Source: an uncultured Sutterella sp. (GTDB lineage: Bacteria > Pseudomonadota > Gammaproteobacteria > Burkholderiales > Burkholderiaceae_F). From it: 33,881 nt of DNA. The notes beneath the pieces were generated by a model. That model did not search any database. It was given only the letters and a program-made list of their open reading frames with translations, and was not told where the DNA came from. The DNA lies in contig OMXR01000031.1 in NCBI GenBank assembly GCA_900315045.1, positions 1 to 33,881 of the forward strand. Direction: 5' to 3'. Below are positions 20,501 through 29,100 of the stretch, one piece after another (the first letter of the stretch is position 1; the number at the start of each line of letters is the position of its first letter). Made by a program: the position numbers and the translations under genes.

Positions 20501-22687
20501 TTCCGCACCGCGCTTGAGGACATGAAGAGCAACCTTGCTCCGATCGAGCCCTCGTTCGTGCAGGCGCAGCTGCTGCAGATCGTGCAGAACTCCGGCGGCA
20601 CGATCAAGAACATCAAGATCGACAAGGCGCTTGGCGCCGCCTCGGTTGCCCAGGCGTTCCTCGTCACCGTCACGCCCGCCGATCCCAACCAGCCGCCCTA
20701 CAAGGCCGCCGTGAAGATCATCCGTCCGGACGTGAAGGTGCGCACCGAGCGCGAGCTCGAGCACTTCAAGCTTGCCGCGGAAGGGATTCCCGGCATGAAG
20801 GAGAGCTATCTCGGCCTGTACTCCCAGTACCAGAAGGAGTTCGACCTGAGGCTCGAAGCCGACAACATCTCCAAGGGCGTCCAGATCTACGATGACGGCG
20901 TCGACACCGACCGCATCGGTACGGTCGGGCTTGTCGACGGCGCGGCACCGAGCGCCAACGCGATGATCATGAAGCTCGCCCCGGGCGAGTCCCTCGACGT
21001 GTACCTCGGGAACATGAAGACGCGGCTTGAAGCGCTGCGCAACCAGAAGCCCAGGACCTTTGACGAACTTCTCGCATACAAGAAGGATCTGCGAGCCCTA
21101 TACCAGGAGCTTCATGACGTCAACAAGAGCCTGGGCGGCGTTGCCAGCAAGTGGCTGAACAAGGCGCTCTTCACCGCCGAAGGGTTCTTCCACGGCGACC
21201 TGCACGCCGGCAACATGATGGTGAAGCCGCGGGATCCGAACAACCCCGAGAGCGTCTCCAAGATCACCCTCATCGACTACGGCAATGCAACGGCGCTCAC
21301 CAAGGAGCAGACGGATGCGATCTTCAAGGTCAACGTGGCCTGCGTCTTCGGCGGCGTGTACGAGAACGACATCGCCGAGGAAGACAAGGCGCTTGTCGAC
21401 CGCAAGACGGTGGAGATGTTCGTCTCGGGCCTGAAGGCGCTGCTGCCTGCCGAGGAGCTTGCCAAGTTCCAGGCAAATGAGGCGCACCTGGTGAACGACG
21501 TGATCCGTCCGATCCTGCTGCGCGGCACGGCAACCGAAATGGGCGACCGCATGACGGTGCTGCTCACGCACCTGCAGCGCGAGGGCATCGGCATTCCCGG
21601 CCCCATCATGAACTTTGCCCAGAGCCAGATGCGACTGAACGGCGCCATGACCGACCTTGAGTCGCTCCTGACAGGGGCTGAAGCGCTGCTCGGCAAGGTC
21701 ACGGTCTACATCGTGGGTGAACAGATGGACCCGATCGGAGCCCAGATCGACAAGGCGTCCAGGATGGGTAGCCGGATTGCAACCAACCAGTTCCAAGAAC
21801 TCATTGCGGCGTACGAGTACAATCAGTCGCCCACGGCCGAGCAGATCCAGCGCTGGACCACTGACGCGACCCGCGGGCCGAACGAAGGAGAGGATCCCGC
21901 GACCTATCAGGCGATCAAGCAGGATGCCGAGAAGAACCTGAAGCTCTACACCGCTGCCCAGAGAGCTCAGCACAAGACCGAACTGATGGTCCTGCTCGGC
22001 TTCAGCCTGAACCCCGATGAACTCTGGACGGACAAGCGCATTGTCGATGCCGATGTCGGCATCTCATCCGAGGACATCGCCAAGGGGCAGGCCGGCAACT
22101 ACCTGAAGAGCCCGCAGGAGGATCCCGTACTCTATGCCAAGCATCAGGAGATGCTCAGCATCAAGAACCGGATCGATCCGCAGGTCTACAAGCAGTTCGT
22201 CGAGGCTGAAAAGCTGGTGACCAACTCCGAAGGTCATGTGACCGACGGACAGTACCGCGAGCCCAATGCCGAGCAGATCGAACAGATCAACCAGGCAAAG
22301 GCGATTGTCACGCAGTTCGGTCAGACCGAGCTCGGCAAGGAGCTGCTGCGCGTGCGTGCGGAAATCACCACGGAGATCAAGGCCCGCGTCATCCAGACCG
22401 GCAAGGTTTTCTCCGAGAGCTTCCCGGAGGGCAACAAGATGAACAATCCGGGCTCGCCGCATCTCACCAAGCCGACCAATCTCGTCACGGAGACGCTGCG
22501 CACGGTGAACAGCAACATCGGAAGCATCGGCCAGGCCAAGAGTTTCGGTTCCAAGATGGGCATGGGAATATTCGACATGGGCATGATGATGGTGAAGTCG
22601 GGCGATTGGTACAACTACCTCAGCAACACGCTGGAGGGGTTGGGCAAGCACTCGACCGAGGATTTCACGGCGAACGTCAATCTGTAG
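17522..22687 (+). CDS. 1,721-aa protein with three N-terminal repeats and a central UbiB/ADCK-type atypical kinase domain
   Basis: Residues 1-53 are polar and probably disordered, without a Sec signal. Three copies of an unrecognised ~110-aa unit lie near 54-165, 174-286 and 502-619. A tripeptide repeat N-x-(Q/E) spans 827-859. The kinase-like part covers about 960-1300. It shows K980-L-L-Q983 at the place of the family KxGQ motif, the alanine-rich loop G1038-A-A-S-V-A-Q, lysine K1065 in A-V-K-I, E1106 and E1112 in E-F-D-L-R-L-E-A, catalytic H1224-G-D1226 with N1231, and metal-binding D1252-Y-G. The last ~450 residues are helical and unassigned. Known family members phosphorylate or hydrolyse ATP in ubiquinone or lipid biology and are usually about 450-650 residues, so this is a large outlier. 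No ubiquinone genes or transmembrane helices are visible. The ATG has only a weak upstream GGGA. The fold assignment is strong; the function is unknown. Confidence 0.8.
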   Translation: MTPPIQRTNSFSGINNLNDAPSADAPLHDDTNVQTQSNLGNRLNPQDVPQSPRNAIVQCLKGEKVPSELNLKAPPEGKTAQEQKRAVADTVAKIAARLAQGVPQQADTLGFTLGDDSFVELRTDGEGGVFISVDGGKEARIDAHDIPGNLGERLQADQNANAELYSQQTDLPAQTKAVVDAFADLVSGKKVPSQMTIVDPVTGRTSPKMKLDLAKAAVKLSTALMFMKPGTESMMGFTVGRSTIELRRDNFGSFFISIDGSSERKVPVDDVKLGLANNLAKDMLTHSDIYGKIDLGLTKAGAKPKELALANLSVIISAANDSKKSPLGREIYEKALELKFGIKPEDLAGLGLNGLRKVALKALEGGYKNANVAKRDIAAIVKANPLARLDIINSPEAAKEILKIQELLENSPEEVQQKTDISRINVRSRDPQAGMTAEQKKIHNLVADLFMPADSRLYETNQGQGANRIRQTLLSNMDAVELIVKAKLSGQELPLGSLPGNVRAAVQGAIDQIQCLKGERVPSQIALTTPPAGTTAAEQHAAVSKAIAGIATYFASGVPQNADEVGLLMGSSVVTVRTDGQGGVFVSIDDGSEQRIGADEIAPNFSERVLADRDNPQRNNLPDLQDGKVDAKRLEAALRQMNMSVFSQADATLEGAIDTLARDQQQILNTKLESSLQGVKQAKEEAANKGNPWDMNIPAMYAQMVTAPKGSPERAQQLAALMKEIYKGFGDLALAKKDSDDRADNEEIAYSITPDTCGNNLISQINVLLQTAGVNPPGKWFSAEGKAIYNDFFNNLATDRILQFFEEDQMEGILKMLMDPPEVPAGNAQNAQNVQNGENIQNEEDVQNEGNGENGQNVQQGKQYATSYEKTVAKMLQEAKDLAYDFRPSLAQLANEAEDFDKPGMGMFTKKVLNSYFSGEVKLPPNPTQEQVDTARQVNAGREIDKRSMLAALVRYSTSGVSETAQLGAMLKGGGPLLHKLLQNFNMPGIDPDFRTALEDMKSNLAPIEPSFVQAQLLQIVQNSGGTIKNIKIDKALGAASVAQAFLVTVTPADPNQPPYKAAVKIIRPDVKVRTERELEHFKLAAEGIPGMKESYLGLYSQYQKEFDLRLEADNISKGVQIYDDGVDTDRIGTVGLVDGAAPSANAMIMKLAPGESLDVYLGNMKTRLEALRNQKPRTFDELLAYKKDLRALYQELHDVNKSLGGVASKWLNKALFTAEGFFHGDLHAGNMMVKPRDPNNPESVSKITLIDYGNATALTKEQTDAIFKVNVACVFGGVYENDIAEEDKALVDRKTVEMFVSGLKALLPAEELAKFQANEAHLVNDVIRPILLRGTATEMGDRMTVLLTHLQREGIGIPGPIMNFAQSQMRLNGAMTDLESLLTGAEALLGKVTVYIVGEQMDPIGAQIDKASRMGSRIATNQFQELIAAYEYNQSPTAEQIQRWTTDATRGPNEGEDPATYQAIKQDAEKNLKLYTAAQRAQHKTELMVLLGFSLNPDELWTDKRIVDADVGISSEDIAKGQAGNYLKSPQEDPVLYAKHQEMLSIKNRIDPQVYKQFVEAEKLVTNSEGHVTDGQYREPNAEQIEQINQAKAIVTQFGQTELGKELLRVRAEITTEIKARVIQTGKVFSESFPEGNKMNNPGSPHLTKPTNLVTETLRTVNSNIGSIGQAKSFGSKMGMGIFDMGMMMVKSGDWYNYLSNTLEGLGKHSTEDFTANVNL
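17681..19378 (+). repeat. Three diverged ~110-aa protein repeats (units ~17681-18016, 18041-18379, 19025-19378)
   Basis: Each unit begins with a helix ending in (K/S)-G-(E/K)-(K/R)-V-P-S-(E/Q). It continues through a helical stretch and ends with a beta pattern, (V/L)-R-(T/R)-D-x-x-G-x-(V/F)-F-(I/V)-S-(I/V)-D, followed by an acidic D-(E/D)-(I/V) motif. Units one and three are closest to each other (both with Q-C-L-K-G-E); unit two is more diverged. I do not recognise the domain. The repeats suggest a binding module, which is inference. Confidence 0.65.
20000..20098 (+). repeat. Eleven in-frame 9-bp repeats coding for N-x-(Q/E)
   Basis: Eleven consecutive 9-bp units resembling AACGYCCAG encode tripeptides such as NAQ, NVQ, NGE and NIQ (residues 827-859). 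The block sits in the linker just before the UbiB-like domain. Units of 9 bp can change in number without shifting the frame, so linker length could vary between strains. Confidence 0.75.
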
Positions 22688-22737
22688 ACGGGAACCGTCC
22701 GCCGGCAGCCCCCGGGCGCCAGCGGACCGCTGCTCCG

Positions 22738-22780
22738 CGCCGCCGCCCCCCGGCTGTCCGGGACCGGCGGCGTTTTCTTT
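22738..22780 (+). terminator. Intrinsic terminator after the UbiB-like gene
   Basis: CGCCGCCG (22738-22745) pairs with CGGCGGCG (22765-22772), with a further CCCGG/CCGGG pairing inside, and is followed by TTTTCTTTC. It lies about 50 bp after the stop at 22687. Confidence 0.8.
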
Positions 22781-22882
22781 CTCCGCATGCGTCAAAAACT
22801 GGCAGTGGCCCAAAAAGAGTTGCCGCCACCCCAGTGGGCTAAAATCAAAAGGTTTGGGCGTTCATTATCTTGCCAGCAGACC

Positions 22883-24598
22883 ATGACTCAAACACAGCTC
22901 AAATTCAATCCCTATGGAATTGCAAAGTTCGATGTCCTGAAAAAGGAAGGTTATGTCTATGTTGACAAGACCCGGTACATTGAACTGCTGGAGCAGTCGG
23001 CCATCCGCTACCCCCTGATCGTGCGTCCCCGCCGATTCGGCAAGACGCTGTTCACCATGATGCTGCAGGCGTACTACGACAAGGCGGCCGCCAAGGATTT
23101 TGAGCGCAGCTTTTCGGGAACCTACATTGCCGATCACAAAACCGAGCTTGCCGGATCATACCGAGTCTTGAGTTTTGACTTTTCCGGAATCGCCTCAAGG
23201 GAGGTTCAGCAGGACTTTGTCCGCAGCGTCAAGAGAGCACTTCAAGATTTCCTCAACCGCTATCCCATGGAATCCGTGCAGGCGATCATTGACAAGGACT
23301 ACGCATCTCCCTCTTCCCTGCTCGTGGACTTCTTCAAGGAGTACGAGAAACAAACCACGGACAGAATCTATGTCATCATCGACGAGTATGACCAGTTCGC
23401 CAATGAACTGCTCGCCACGGACAGGCAGACATTCCTCGACATGACGGAGTCCGGAGGGTTCTACAAGAATTTTTATGCGCAGCTCAAAATGGCAACGACA
23501 CGCGGATCAGTTGAGCGCGTATTCATCACAGGCGTCACAACCGTTTCACTTGACTCCCTGACATCGGGCTTCAATATCGCGGATGACATCAGTGCCGCCT
23601 CTGATTTTGCCGGCATGTTCGGCTTCAAGGACGAGGAACTCAGGGATCTCATCCCGCAGATTGTCGATCTTGAGCGCTCGGGGCTGACGAGGGAAGCGGT
23701 CTTCGAGCGGATGAAGACCCTGTACAACGGCTATCGCTTCAGCCCGAACAGCGACTTGTCCGTGTTTAATGCGTCAATGTGCCTCTACTACCTGAAATTC
23801 CTGAAACGAGAGCACAAGGAACCTGACGAAGTGCTCGATCCGGCTTTCGCTCCTGATCTGGGAAGGATCCACAGCATTCTGTCCTCGGGAAAACTCTCCG
23901 ATGTGCAGGCCATCGTAGAGGCCGCAGTGCAGCGCCAGCCCATCGGCTACGGAGTGCTTCCTCTGGCAATCAATCTGCACAACAAGGAGCTGCTCACCCG
24001 GGAGGATCTGATCAAACTTCTCATCAGTTTCGGCTTTCTGACCTACAGGGGCAACGGGAAAAAGGAGCTTGCCGTTCCCAACATCGCGGTCGCTAAGCAG
24101 TTCTTTGAGTACTACCTCACGATGCTGCACGGCTTCAGGCATCCGTATCTGGCCATGGATGCCTTTGTGCCCGCGTTTTCCGAGCTCAAGACTGGCAATC
24201 CCGAGCCCTTTGTCAGGCAGACCGCCCAGCTCCTCAGCGAGCGCAGCGGCAGCCACGTTTTTTCTCATCTTTCAGAAAGCGTTTTTGAGGCGGTCCTGTG
24301 CTCCATCGCCAACTTCTCCAGCGAGTACGAAGCCCGGGCCGAGGAGGAAGTACCTGTCCACAAGTTTGCCGACCTGATTCTGCGCCCCAGGGATCGGAGC
24401 CGCCCCGCCTATCTGTTCGAACTCAAGTACCTCTCCAAGAGCGAAGCGACCGAGGCGAAAAAGGATCAGAAATGGGCGCAGGCCAGGGAGCAGCTCGAGC
24501 AGTATGCTCCGCACCTCCCGGACGTCGACTTTGATCGCCTGAAACGCGTGCGCGTTCTTTTTGTCGGACTCGGCGTTGAGCGCATCGAAGTGCTCTGA
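22883..24598 (+). CDS. AAA-ATPase-like protein with C-terminal PD-(D/E)XK nuclease-like domain
   Basis: The protein has 571 residues. The N-terminus carries the family opening G-I-x-x-F-x-x-L with G-Y-V-Y-V-D-K-T (residues 12-30), then a P-loop variant R48-P-R-R-F-G-K-T55 and a Walker B-type motif I-I-D167-E-Y-D170. These mark the AAA-ATPase-like family (Pfam PF09820). The C-terminus has the PD-(D/E)XK pattern of the partner domain (PF08011): D497 in F-A-D-L-I-L, and E513-L-K515 in F-E-L-K-Y. All key residues are present. Such proteins occur in many copies in gut bacteria and their biological role is unknown; nucleic-acid processing or defence is only a guess. The ATG at 22883 is preferred over an in-frame ATG at 22787 because the family motif starts soon after it and the earlier one abuts the preceding terminator. 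Neither has a clear Shine-Dalgarno site. Confidence 0.85.
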   Translation: MTQTQLKFNPYGIAKFDVLKKEGYVYVDKTRYIELLEQSAIRYPLIVRPRRFGKTLFTMMLQAYYDKAAAKDFERSFSGTYIADHKTELAGSYRVLSFDFSGIASREVQQDFVRSVKRALQDFLNRYPMESVQAIIDKDYASPSSLLVDFFKEYEKQTTDRIYVIIDEYDQFANELLATDRQTFLDMTESGGFYKNFYAQLKMATTRGSVERVFITGVTTVSLDSLTSGFNIADDISAASDFAGMFGFKDEELRDLIPQIVDLERSGLTREAVFERMKTLYNGYRFSPNSDLSVFNASMCLYYLKFLKREHKEPDEVLDPAFAPDLGRIHSILSSGKLSDVQAIVEAAVQRQPIGYGVLPLAINLHNKELLTREDLIKLLISFGFLTYRGNGKKELAVPNIAVAKQFFEYYLTMLHGFRHPYLAMDAFVPAFSELKTGNPEPFVRQTAQLLSERSGSHVFSHLSESVFEAVLCSIANFSSEYEARAEEEVPVHKFADLILRPRDRSRPAYLFELKYLSKSEATEAKKDQKWAQAREQLEQYAPHLPDVDFDRLKRVRVLFVGLGVERIEVL

Positions 24599-24862
24599 GA
24601 GCCTTTTGTCGAGGCTCGGACAGTCTCGCGGTTCCTGCGATGGCGTCCGCCCAGGCTGTTCGTTGATGCATTTTTGCACATTTGAGTTCATATTTTCATT
24701 CATAATCAATTGACTATTTCCGAAAAAATCAGCCATCCGCACAGATCCTACCATCGGGTCCCGCCAGGCGCAGGGGATCGGGGGCGGGGGCGGGGGCGCT
24801 CCACATCCGAATCGAGCGGAGTACACTGAAATGGTCGTTCAGATTCAGCAGTGGAGGTAGTC
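24599..24862 (+). promoter_or_regulatory. Upstream region of the secreted beta-domain protein with a G-quadruplex-type motif
   Basis: An AT-rich block (about 24660-24725) is followed by four close G-runs at 24773-24796 with spacers ATC, C and C, matching the intramolecular G-quadruplex pattern on the plus strand. TACACT at 24822-24827 could be a -10 element, but no good -35 is visible. GGAGGT at 24853-24858 is a clear ribosome-binding site for the ATG at 24863. A weak stem GAGCCT/AGGCTC just after the preceding stop (24599-24617) could aid termination. Confidence 0.45.
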
Positions 24863-25915
24863 ATGCAAGTTTCTTCCCTAACCAAGCTTGCCTCTTGCGT
24901 TGCGCTTGCCTTCTCGTTCGGCATGTGCGCCCAGGCCGCGCCGCAGGAGTACGTGACCGGCAGCGTCCAGGGTCCCGGCGGCGAAGCCGTTGACGGAGCA
25001 ACCGTCTACATCTGCACGGGACTGGTGAAGACCGAGGTCGAGCAGCCCAAGGACGCCTCCGGCAAGACCAAGATCATTCTCTACTACACGAGCGCCAAGC
25101 CCGGCGACGGCCGCTGCGAAGGCACCGGCAGAACCAACCGCGAGGGCAAGTTCAAGGTGCGCTACCCGGCGGACCGCGAGGGCGGCGCGCTCTTTGTCTG
25201 GAAGAAGCTCTACGAGCCGATCATCGTGCGCGACGTGAAGGCGCCGATGGAGCTGGGCGTTGTCAAGCTGCCCGGCACCAACACGATCGAGCGCATGGAC
25301 AAGCGCAACATCGAAGCCAAGATGAAGGCCGACAAGCTTGCGGCCGAGAACCGGGCAAAGGCGAGGGAAACCCGCATCAGGGTCTGGCGCGATCACGAGG
25401 AGATGTATCCGGGCGGCATCCGCAAGCTGCGCGACCGGTATGTCATCACGCAGGCCGACATCGACAATGCCAAGGCCGCCTGCGCCTCGGGCAAGTGCCA
25501 GGATGAGTACAAGGCAATCACCAAGAACAATCCCGGCACCTGGATCACGTACAACGACCTTGCGCTCGAAGCGCTCTCGCCCCGCCGCGTGAAGGGCAGG
25601 GTCCTCACGCCCGAGGGCTCGCCGGTGCCGGCGGACGAACCCTCCGCGCGCACGTCGATCCTGGTGGGCCAGAAGCTCACGCTCGACAAGGCGGGCGCCA
25701 ACCGCTGGTTCGTCTCGGGCGCGGTGTCCATGGGCTCGCTCTACGAGGAGGGCAACATGGACTTCACCGCTCCCCCTGACAAGAAGTGGGACATTCTGGT
25801 CTGGCGCCCGGGCTACGAGCCCTTCATCGTGCGCGACATCACGCCGCCCCAGGTTCTGGGCGACATCCGGTTCCCGGGCAAGAATGCCGATCTGAAGGAG
25901 ATCATCAGGCGATAG
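24863..25915 (+). CDS. Secreted protein with two carboxypeptidase-regulatory-like beta domains
   Basis: The protein has 350 residues from the ATG at 24863, chosen for the GGAGGT site four bases upstream rather than the upstream in-frame start at 24851. Residues 1-25 form a Sec signal peptide with a likely cut after A-Q-A. The mature part holds two similar halves. Each opens with a (T/K)-G-(S/R)-V-x-(G/T)-P-x-G strand of the carboxypeptidase-regulatory-like fold and closes with Y-E-P-(I/F)-I-V-R-D followed by a L-G-(V/D)-(V/I) and P-G segment (Y117-D124 and Y318-D325). A helical linker with two cysteines in A-C-A-S-G-K-C joins them, and further cysteines lie in the first half, so disulphides are possible. 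No catalytic domain is seen. Its role is unknown; a periplasmic or surface scaffold or binding protein is plausible. Confidence 0.75.
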   Translation: MQVSSLTKLASCVALAFSFGMCAQAAPQEYVTGSVQGPGGEAVDGATVYICTGLVKTEVEQPKDASGKTKIILYYTSAKPGDGRCEGTGRTNREGKFKVRYPADREGGALFVWKKLYEPIIVRDVKAPMELGVVKLPGTNTIERMDKRNIEAKMKADKLAAENRAKARETRIRVWRDHEEMYPGGIRKLRDRYVITQADIDNAKAACASGKCQDEYKAITKNNPGTWITYNDLALEALSPRRVKGRVLTPEGSPVPADEPSARTSILVGQKLTLDKAGANRWFVSGAVSMGSLYEEGNMDFTAPPDKKWDILVWRPGYEPFIVRDITPPQVLGDIRFPGKNADLKEIIRR

Positions 25916-25942
25916 CGATTTCCTCGTGAGTCTTCGCACCGC

Positions 25943-25981
25943 AACCGGCAGTCGGCGTTCCGCGTCCGCTGCCGGTTTTCC
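25943..25981 (+). terminator. Intrinsic terminator after the secreted beta-domain gene
   Basis: AACCGGCAG (25943-25951) pairs perfectly with CTGCCGGTT (25969-25977), followed by TTCC. It lies 28 bp after the stop codon at 25915. Confidence 0.75.
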
Positions 25982-26071
25982 TTGCCGCAGGCCCCGTGCA
26001 TGCCTGAATGGGGAAAACCTCATCCATCGCAAAACTCGGCCTTTCCGGATCAACAAATCAGCGCTTTTCAC

Positions 26072-26193
26072 TGCTATGATGGGTCGTTGGAGCGGCTTAC
26101 CAGGCCGCTCGCCAAAAAGCGCCCCGGCGGGACCCGATCGGGTTCCAGACGAGCAAGGCGCCAGAAGCATTCGGTGAAACGGAGTGTGTCGGG
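26072..26193 (+). promoter_or_regulatory. Extended -10 promoter and structured leader of the c-di-GMP gene
   Basis: TGCTATGAT at 26072-26080 is an extended -10 element. The ~105-base leader that follows folds into at least two stems. The first is GAGCGGC/GCCGCTC around a 7-base loop (26090-26110). The second is GGGACCC/GGGTTCC around GATC, enclosed by a possible GCGCC/GGCGC pairing. It lacks the GACGCAAAGC core of the c-di-GMP-I riboswitch, so no known class is called. CGGAG precedes the ATG by about nine bases. Confidence 0.5.
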
Positions 26194-29100
26194 ATGAGCG
26201 GCAAGAGCAGCTTTGAAAATCAGGTTCCGGAAGGCCTTGCCTGCGGTTTTTTCATCTACCGCTCCGAGGGCGAGCAGAACATCCTGTACGCCGACAGCAA
26301 CGTCGTGCACCTGTTCGGGTGCGACCGCTATGACGAATTCCTCGAGTACATCGGCAACAGCTTTCCCAACATGGTCCATCCGGACGACCGCAGGAAGGCC
26401 GAGCACTCCATCAACGCCCAGACGGTGGAAAGCGGTCACCGCCACGACTACCTGAGATACCGGATCATCACCAAGCAGGGGGAGATCCGCTACATCGAGG
26501 ACTTCGGACACATCGTCTACGACGGCGAGGGGCGCGGCTACTACTACGTGTTCATCGTGAGCGTGACCGAGCAGGAGTACCGCAGCGAGTACTTCAACAG
26601 CTTTGCCGAGGGGCAGGTCGCCGCCATGAACTGGAAGATCGATCCGCTCACCGGGCTCAAGAACATCGTCGCCTTCCGCGAGGAGCTCGACAACGCGGTC
26701 CGCACCCACAACAACCGGCTCTGCACGGTCACCGTGTTCGACATCATCGGCCTGAAGCACATCAATCGCACCGCCGGAAGAGGCCTCGGCGACCGGCTCA
26801 TCCGCTCGCTCGTTCAGGCGATCCACGAGCAGATGCCCGAGAGCAGCCTGGTCTACCGCGGGTACGACGCGGACATCATCGTCGTGTGCCCGGATGCGTC
26901 CGAAAAGGAGGTGATCGAGCGGATCAACCGGACGGTGAAGGCGTGCCCGAGCCAGGTGTTCTTCGGCGTTGCCTCGACCGCGGACTCGGCCATCAACGCG
27001 GGCAACGAAGCAAAGCACATCACCATCCTGCAGGCGCTCGAAGAAGCCCACTACGACCTGAGCGTGAAGAAGATTCTCAACGAGAAGTCCGTCCGCTCGC
27101 AGGCGCTCACCGCATTCGTGCGGGCGCTGCAGGAAGCAGACCAGGACACCGAGGAGCACGTGATGCGCACGCGCAGCATGGGCATCGCGCTCGGCAAGAG
27201 GCTCGGGCTCTCGGATGCGCAGCTCACTTCGCTCGAACTGATGTGCCTGCTGCACGACATCGGCAAGATTGCCATTCCGCTGGACATTCTGAACAAGCCC
27301 GGCAAGCTCACCGAGAACGAGTGGGCCGTGCTGCGCACCCACCCGGACAAGGGCTACCAGATCGCCCAGTCCTCCGACATGCTCCGCCCGATCGCCGAGT
27401 GCATCCGCTACCACCACGAGCGCTGGGACGGAAAGGGCTACCCCGCGGGGCTCTCGGGCGAAGCCATCCCCATGCTCTCGCGCATCATCTCGATCGTCGA
27501 CGCGTACGACGCGATGGTGAACGACCGCTGCTACAGAAAGGCGCTGCCTCCCGAACACGCAAAGAAGGAGATCGCCGACAACGCGGGCACGCAGTTCGAT
27601 CCGCGCATGGCGGCCGAGTTCCTCAGGCTGCTCGAGGAAAACCCAGAGCTTGCCCGGGGCGACAAGACCGGCGCGGACGAGATCCGCGTCTTCAAGCGAA
27701 CCCGCAAGCTTGCCGCACATGCCGGCAACACCCAGCCCGTCGTCTACTGCGAATACAAGCTTGATGTCGACGAGCGGATCATCGAGGCCGGACAGAACTT
27801 CGAGGCCGTGACCGGATACTCCCCGGCAGAAGCACTCGGAAAGATGACCCAGTACGACCTGATTCCCCCGGATGACCTCGAGGACTATCTGGTGCATCTG
27901 GGCAACCAGTTCGCGCACTCGAACACGGCCTACCTGCGGCACCGCATCCGCCGCAAGGACGGCAGCATCATCAGCGTGCTCTGCCACGGCATGCGGCAGT
28001 TCGACTCCGCGACGCGCTCGTTCCAGAGCACGGTGCACATCTACGAGGACGCGGCCGAGGAAAAGCGCGGACGCCGGGCGCAGTTCCGCGCCGAGGATTC
28101 CGGGCGCACGAGCTCGGAGACCGCCTTCAGGCACTTCGCCCATGCGCTTTCCCGGGACTACACTGATCTGTACTACGTCAACATGCAGACCGACGAGTTC
28201 ATCGAGTACCACACCGACGAGGAGAGCGGCGCGCTCAGGATGGTGCGCCGGGGCGAGCAGTTCTTCGAAGGCATCGACTACGAGGCCGAGTACGGCGTGC
28301 ACAAGGATGACAAGCCCGCCTTCGTCCGTGCCATGAACCGCGAGTTTCTCGGAAAGCTCGACTGCAGGAAAGTGTTCCGGCTCATCTACCGGCGGCTCAA
28401 GGAGGGCAGGCAGTTCTACGTGGAAATGAAGGTCTCGCGCATGCCGGACGACGAGCGCATCATCGTGATTGCCGTGTCGGACATCGACGAGCTGATGCAC
28501 AAGCGCTTCGAGCAGAAGCGGATCGAGGAGGAGCGCATCATCTACGCGCGCCTTCACGCCATCACGGGCAACTTCATCTGCGTGTACGTCGTTGATCCGC
28601 AAAGCGGCGAGTACCGGGAATTCAGCGCCACCGACAGGTATGAAAATCTCGGGCAGGCCAAGAGCGGAGCGCACTTCTTTGACAAGGTCCGGGAAGTCGC
28701 GTTGATCTACAACCACTCGGACGACCTCGGCCGGTTCCTCTCGCTCTTTACCAGGGAGAACGTGCTGAAGGAAATCGAGCGCTCCGGCATGTTCAGCATG
28801 ACCTACCGCCTGCTGATGAACGACAAGTTCGTCTATGTCCAGCTGAAGGCCGCCCTGGTGGAGGAAAAGGAAGGCACGCGCCTCATCGTCGGCCTGAACG
28901 ACGTCGACGCGCAGATGCGCCAGCAGCTGGAGGTCGGCAGGAAGCTGCAGCAGGCCCAGTCCCAGGCAAGCCGCGACGGGCTGACCGGGGTGAAGAACAA
29001 GCGCGCCTTCGACGAGGCCGTCTCAATCATCAACCGCCAGATCGCCGAGCGCATCCAGAAACCCTTCGCAGCCGTCATGTTCGACGTGAACGATCTGAAG

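Noticed and set aside
22787..22882. Upstream ATG at 22787 as start of the AAA-ATPase-like gene
   Set aside because: It lies a few bases after the preceding terminator, adds 32 residues outside the family pattern and has no ribosome-binding site.
26087..26193. c-di-GMP-I riboswitch in the leader of the c-di-GMP gene
   Set aside because: The conserved GGCAAACC and GACGCAAAGC elements are absent; kept only as an unknown structured leader.
26074..28716. 880-codon minus-strand open frame opposite the PAS/HD-GYP/GGDEF gene
   Set aside because: The sense strand has clear catalytic motifs; the antisense product is Val/Asp/Arg/His-rich shadow sequence.
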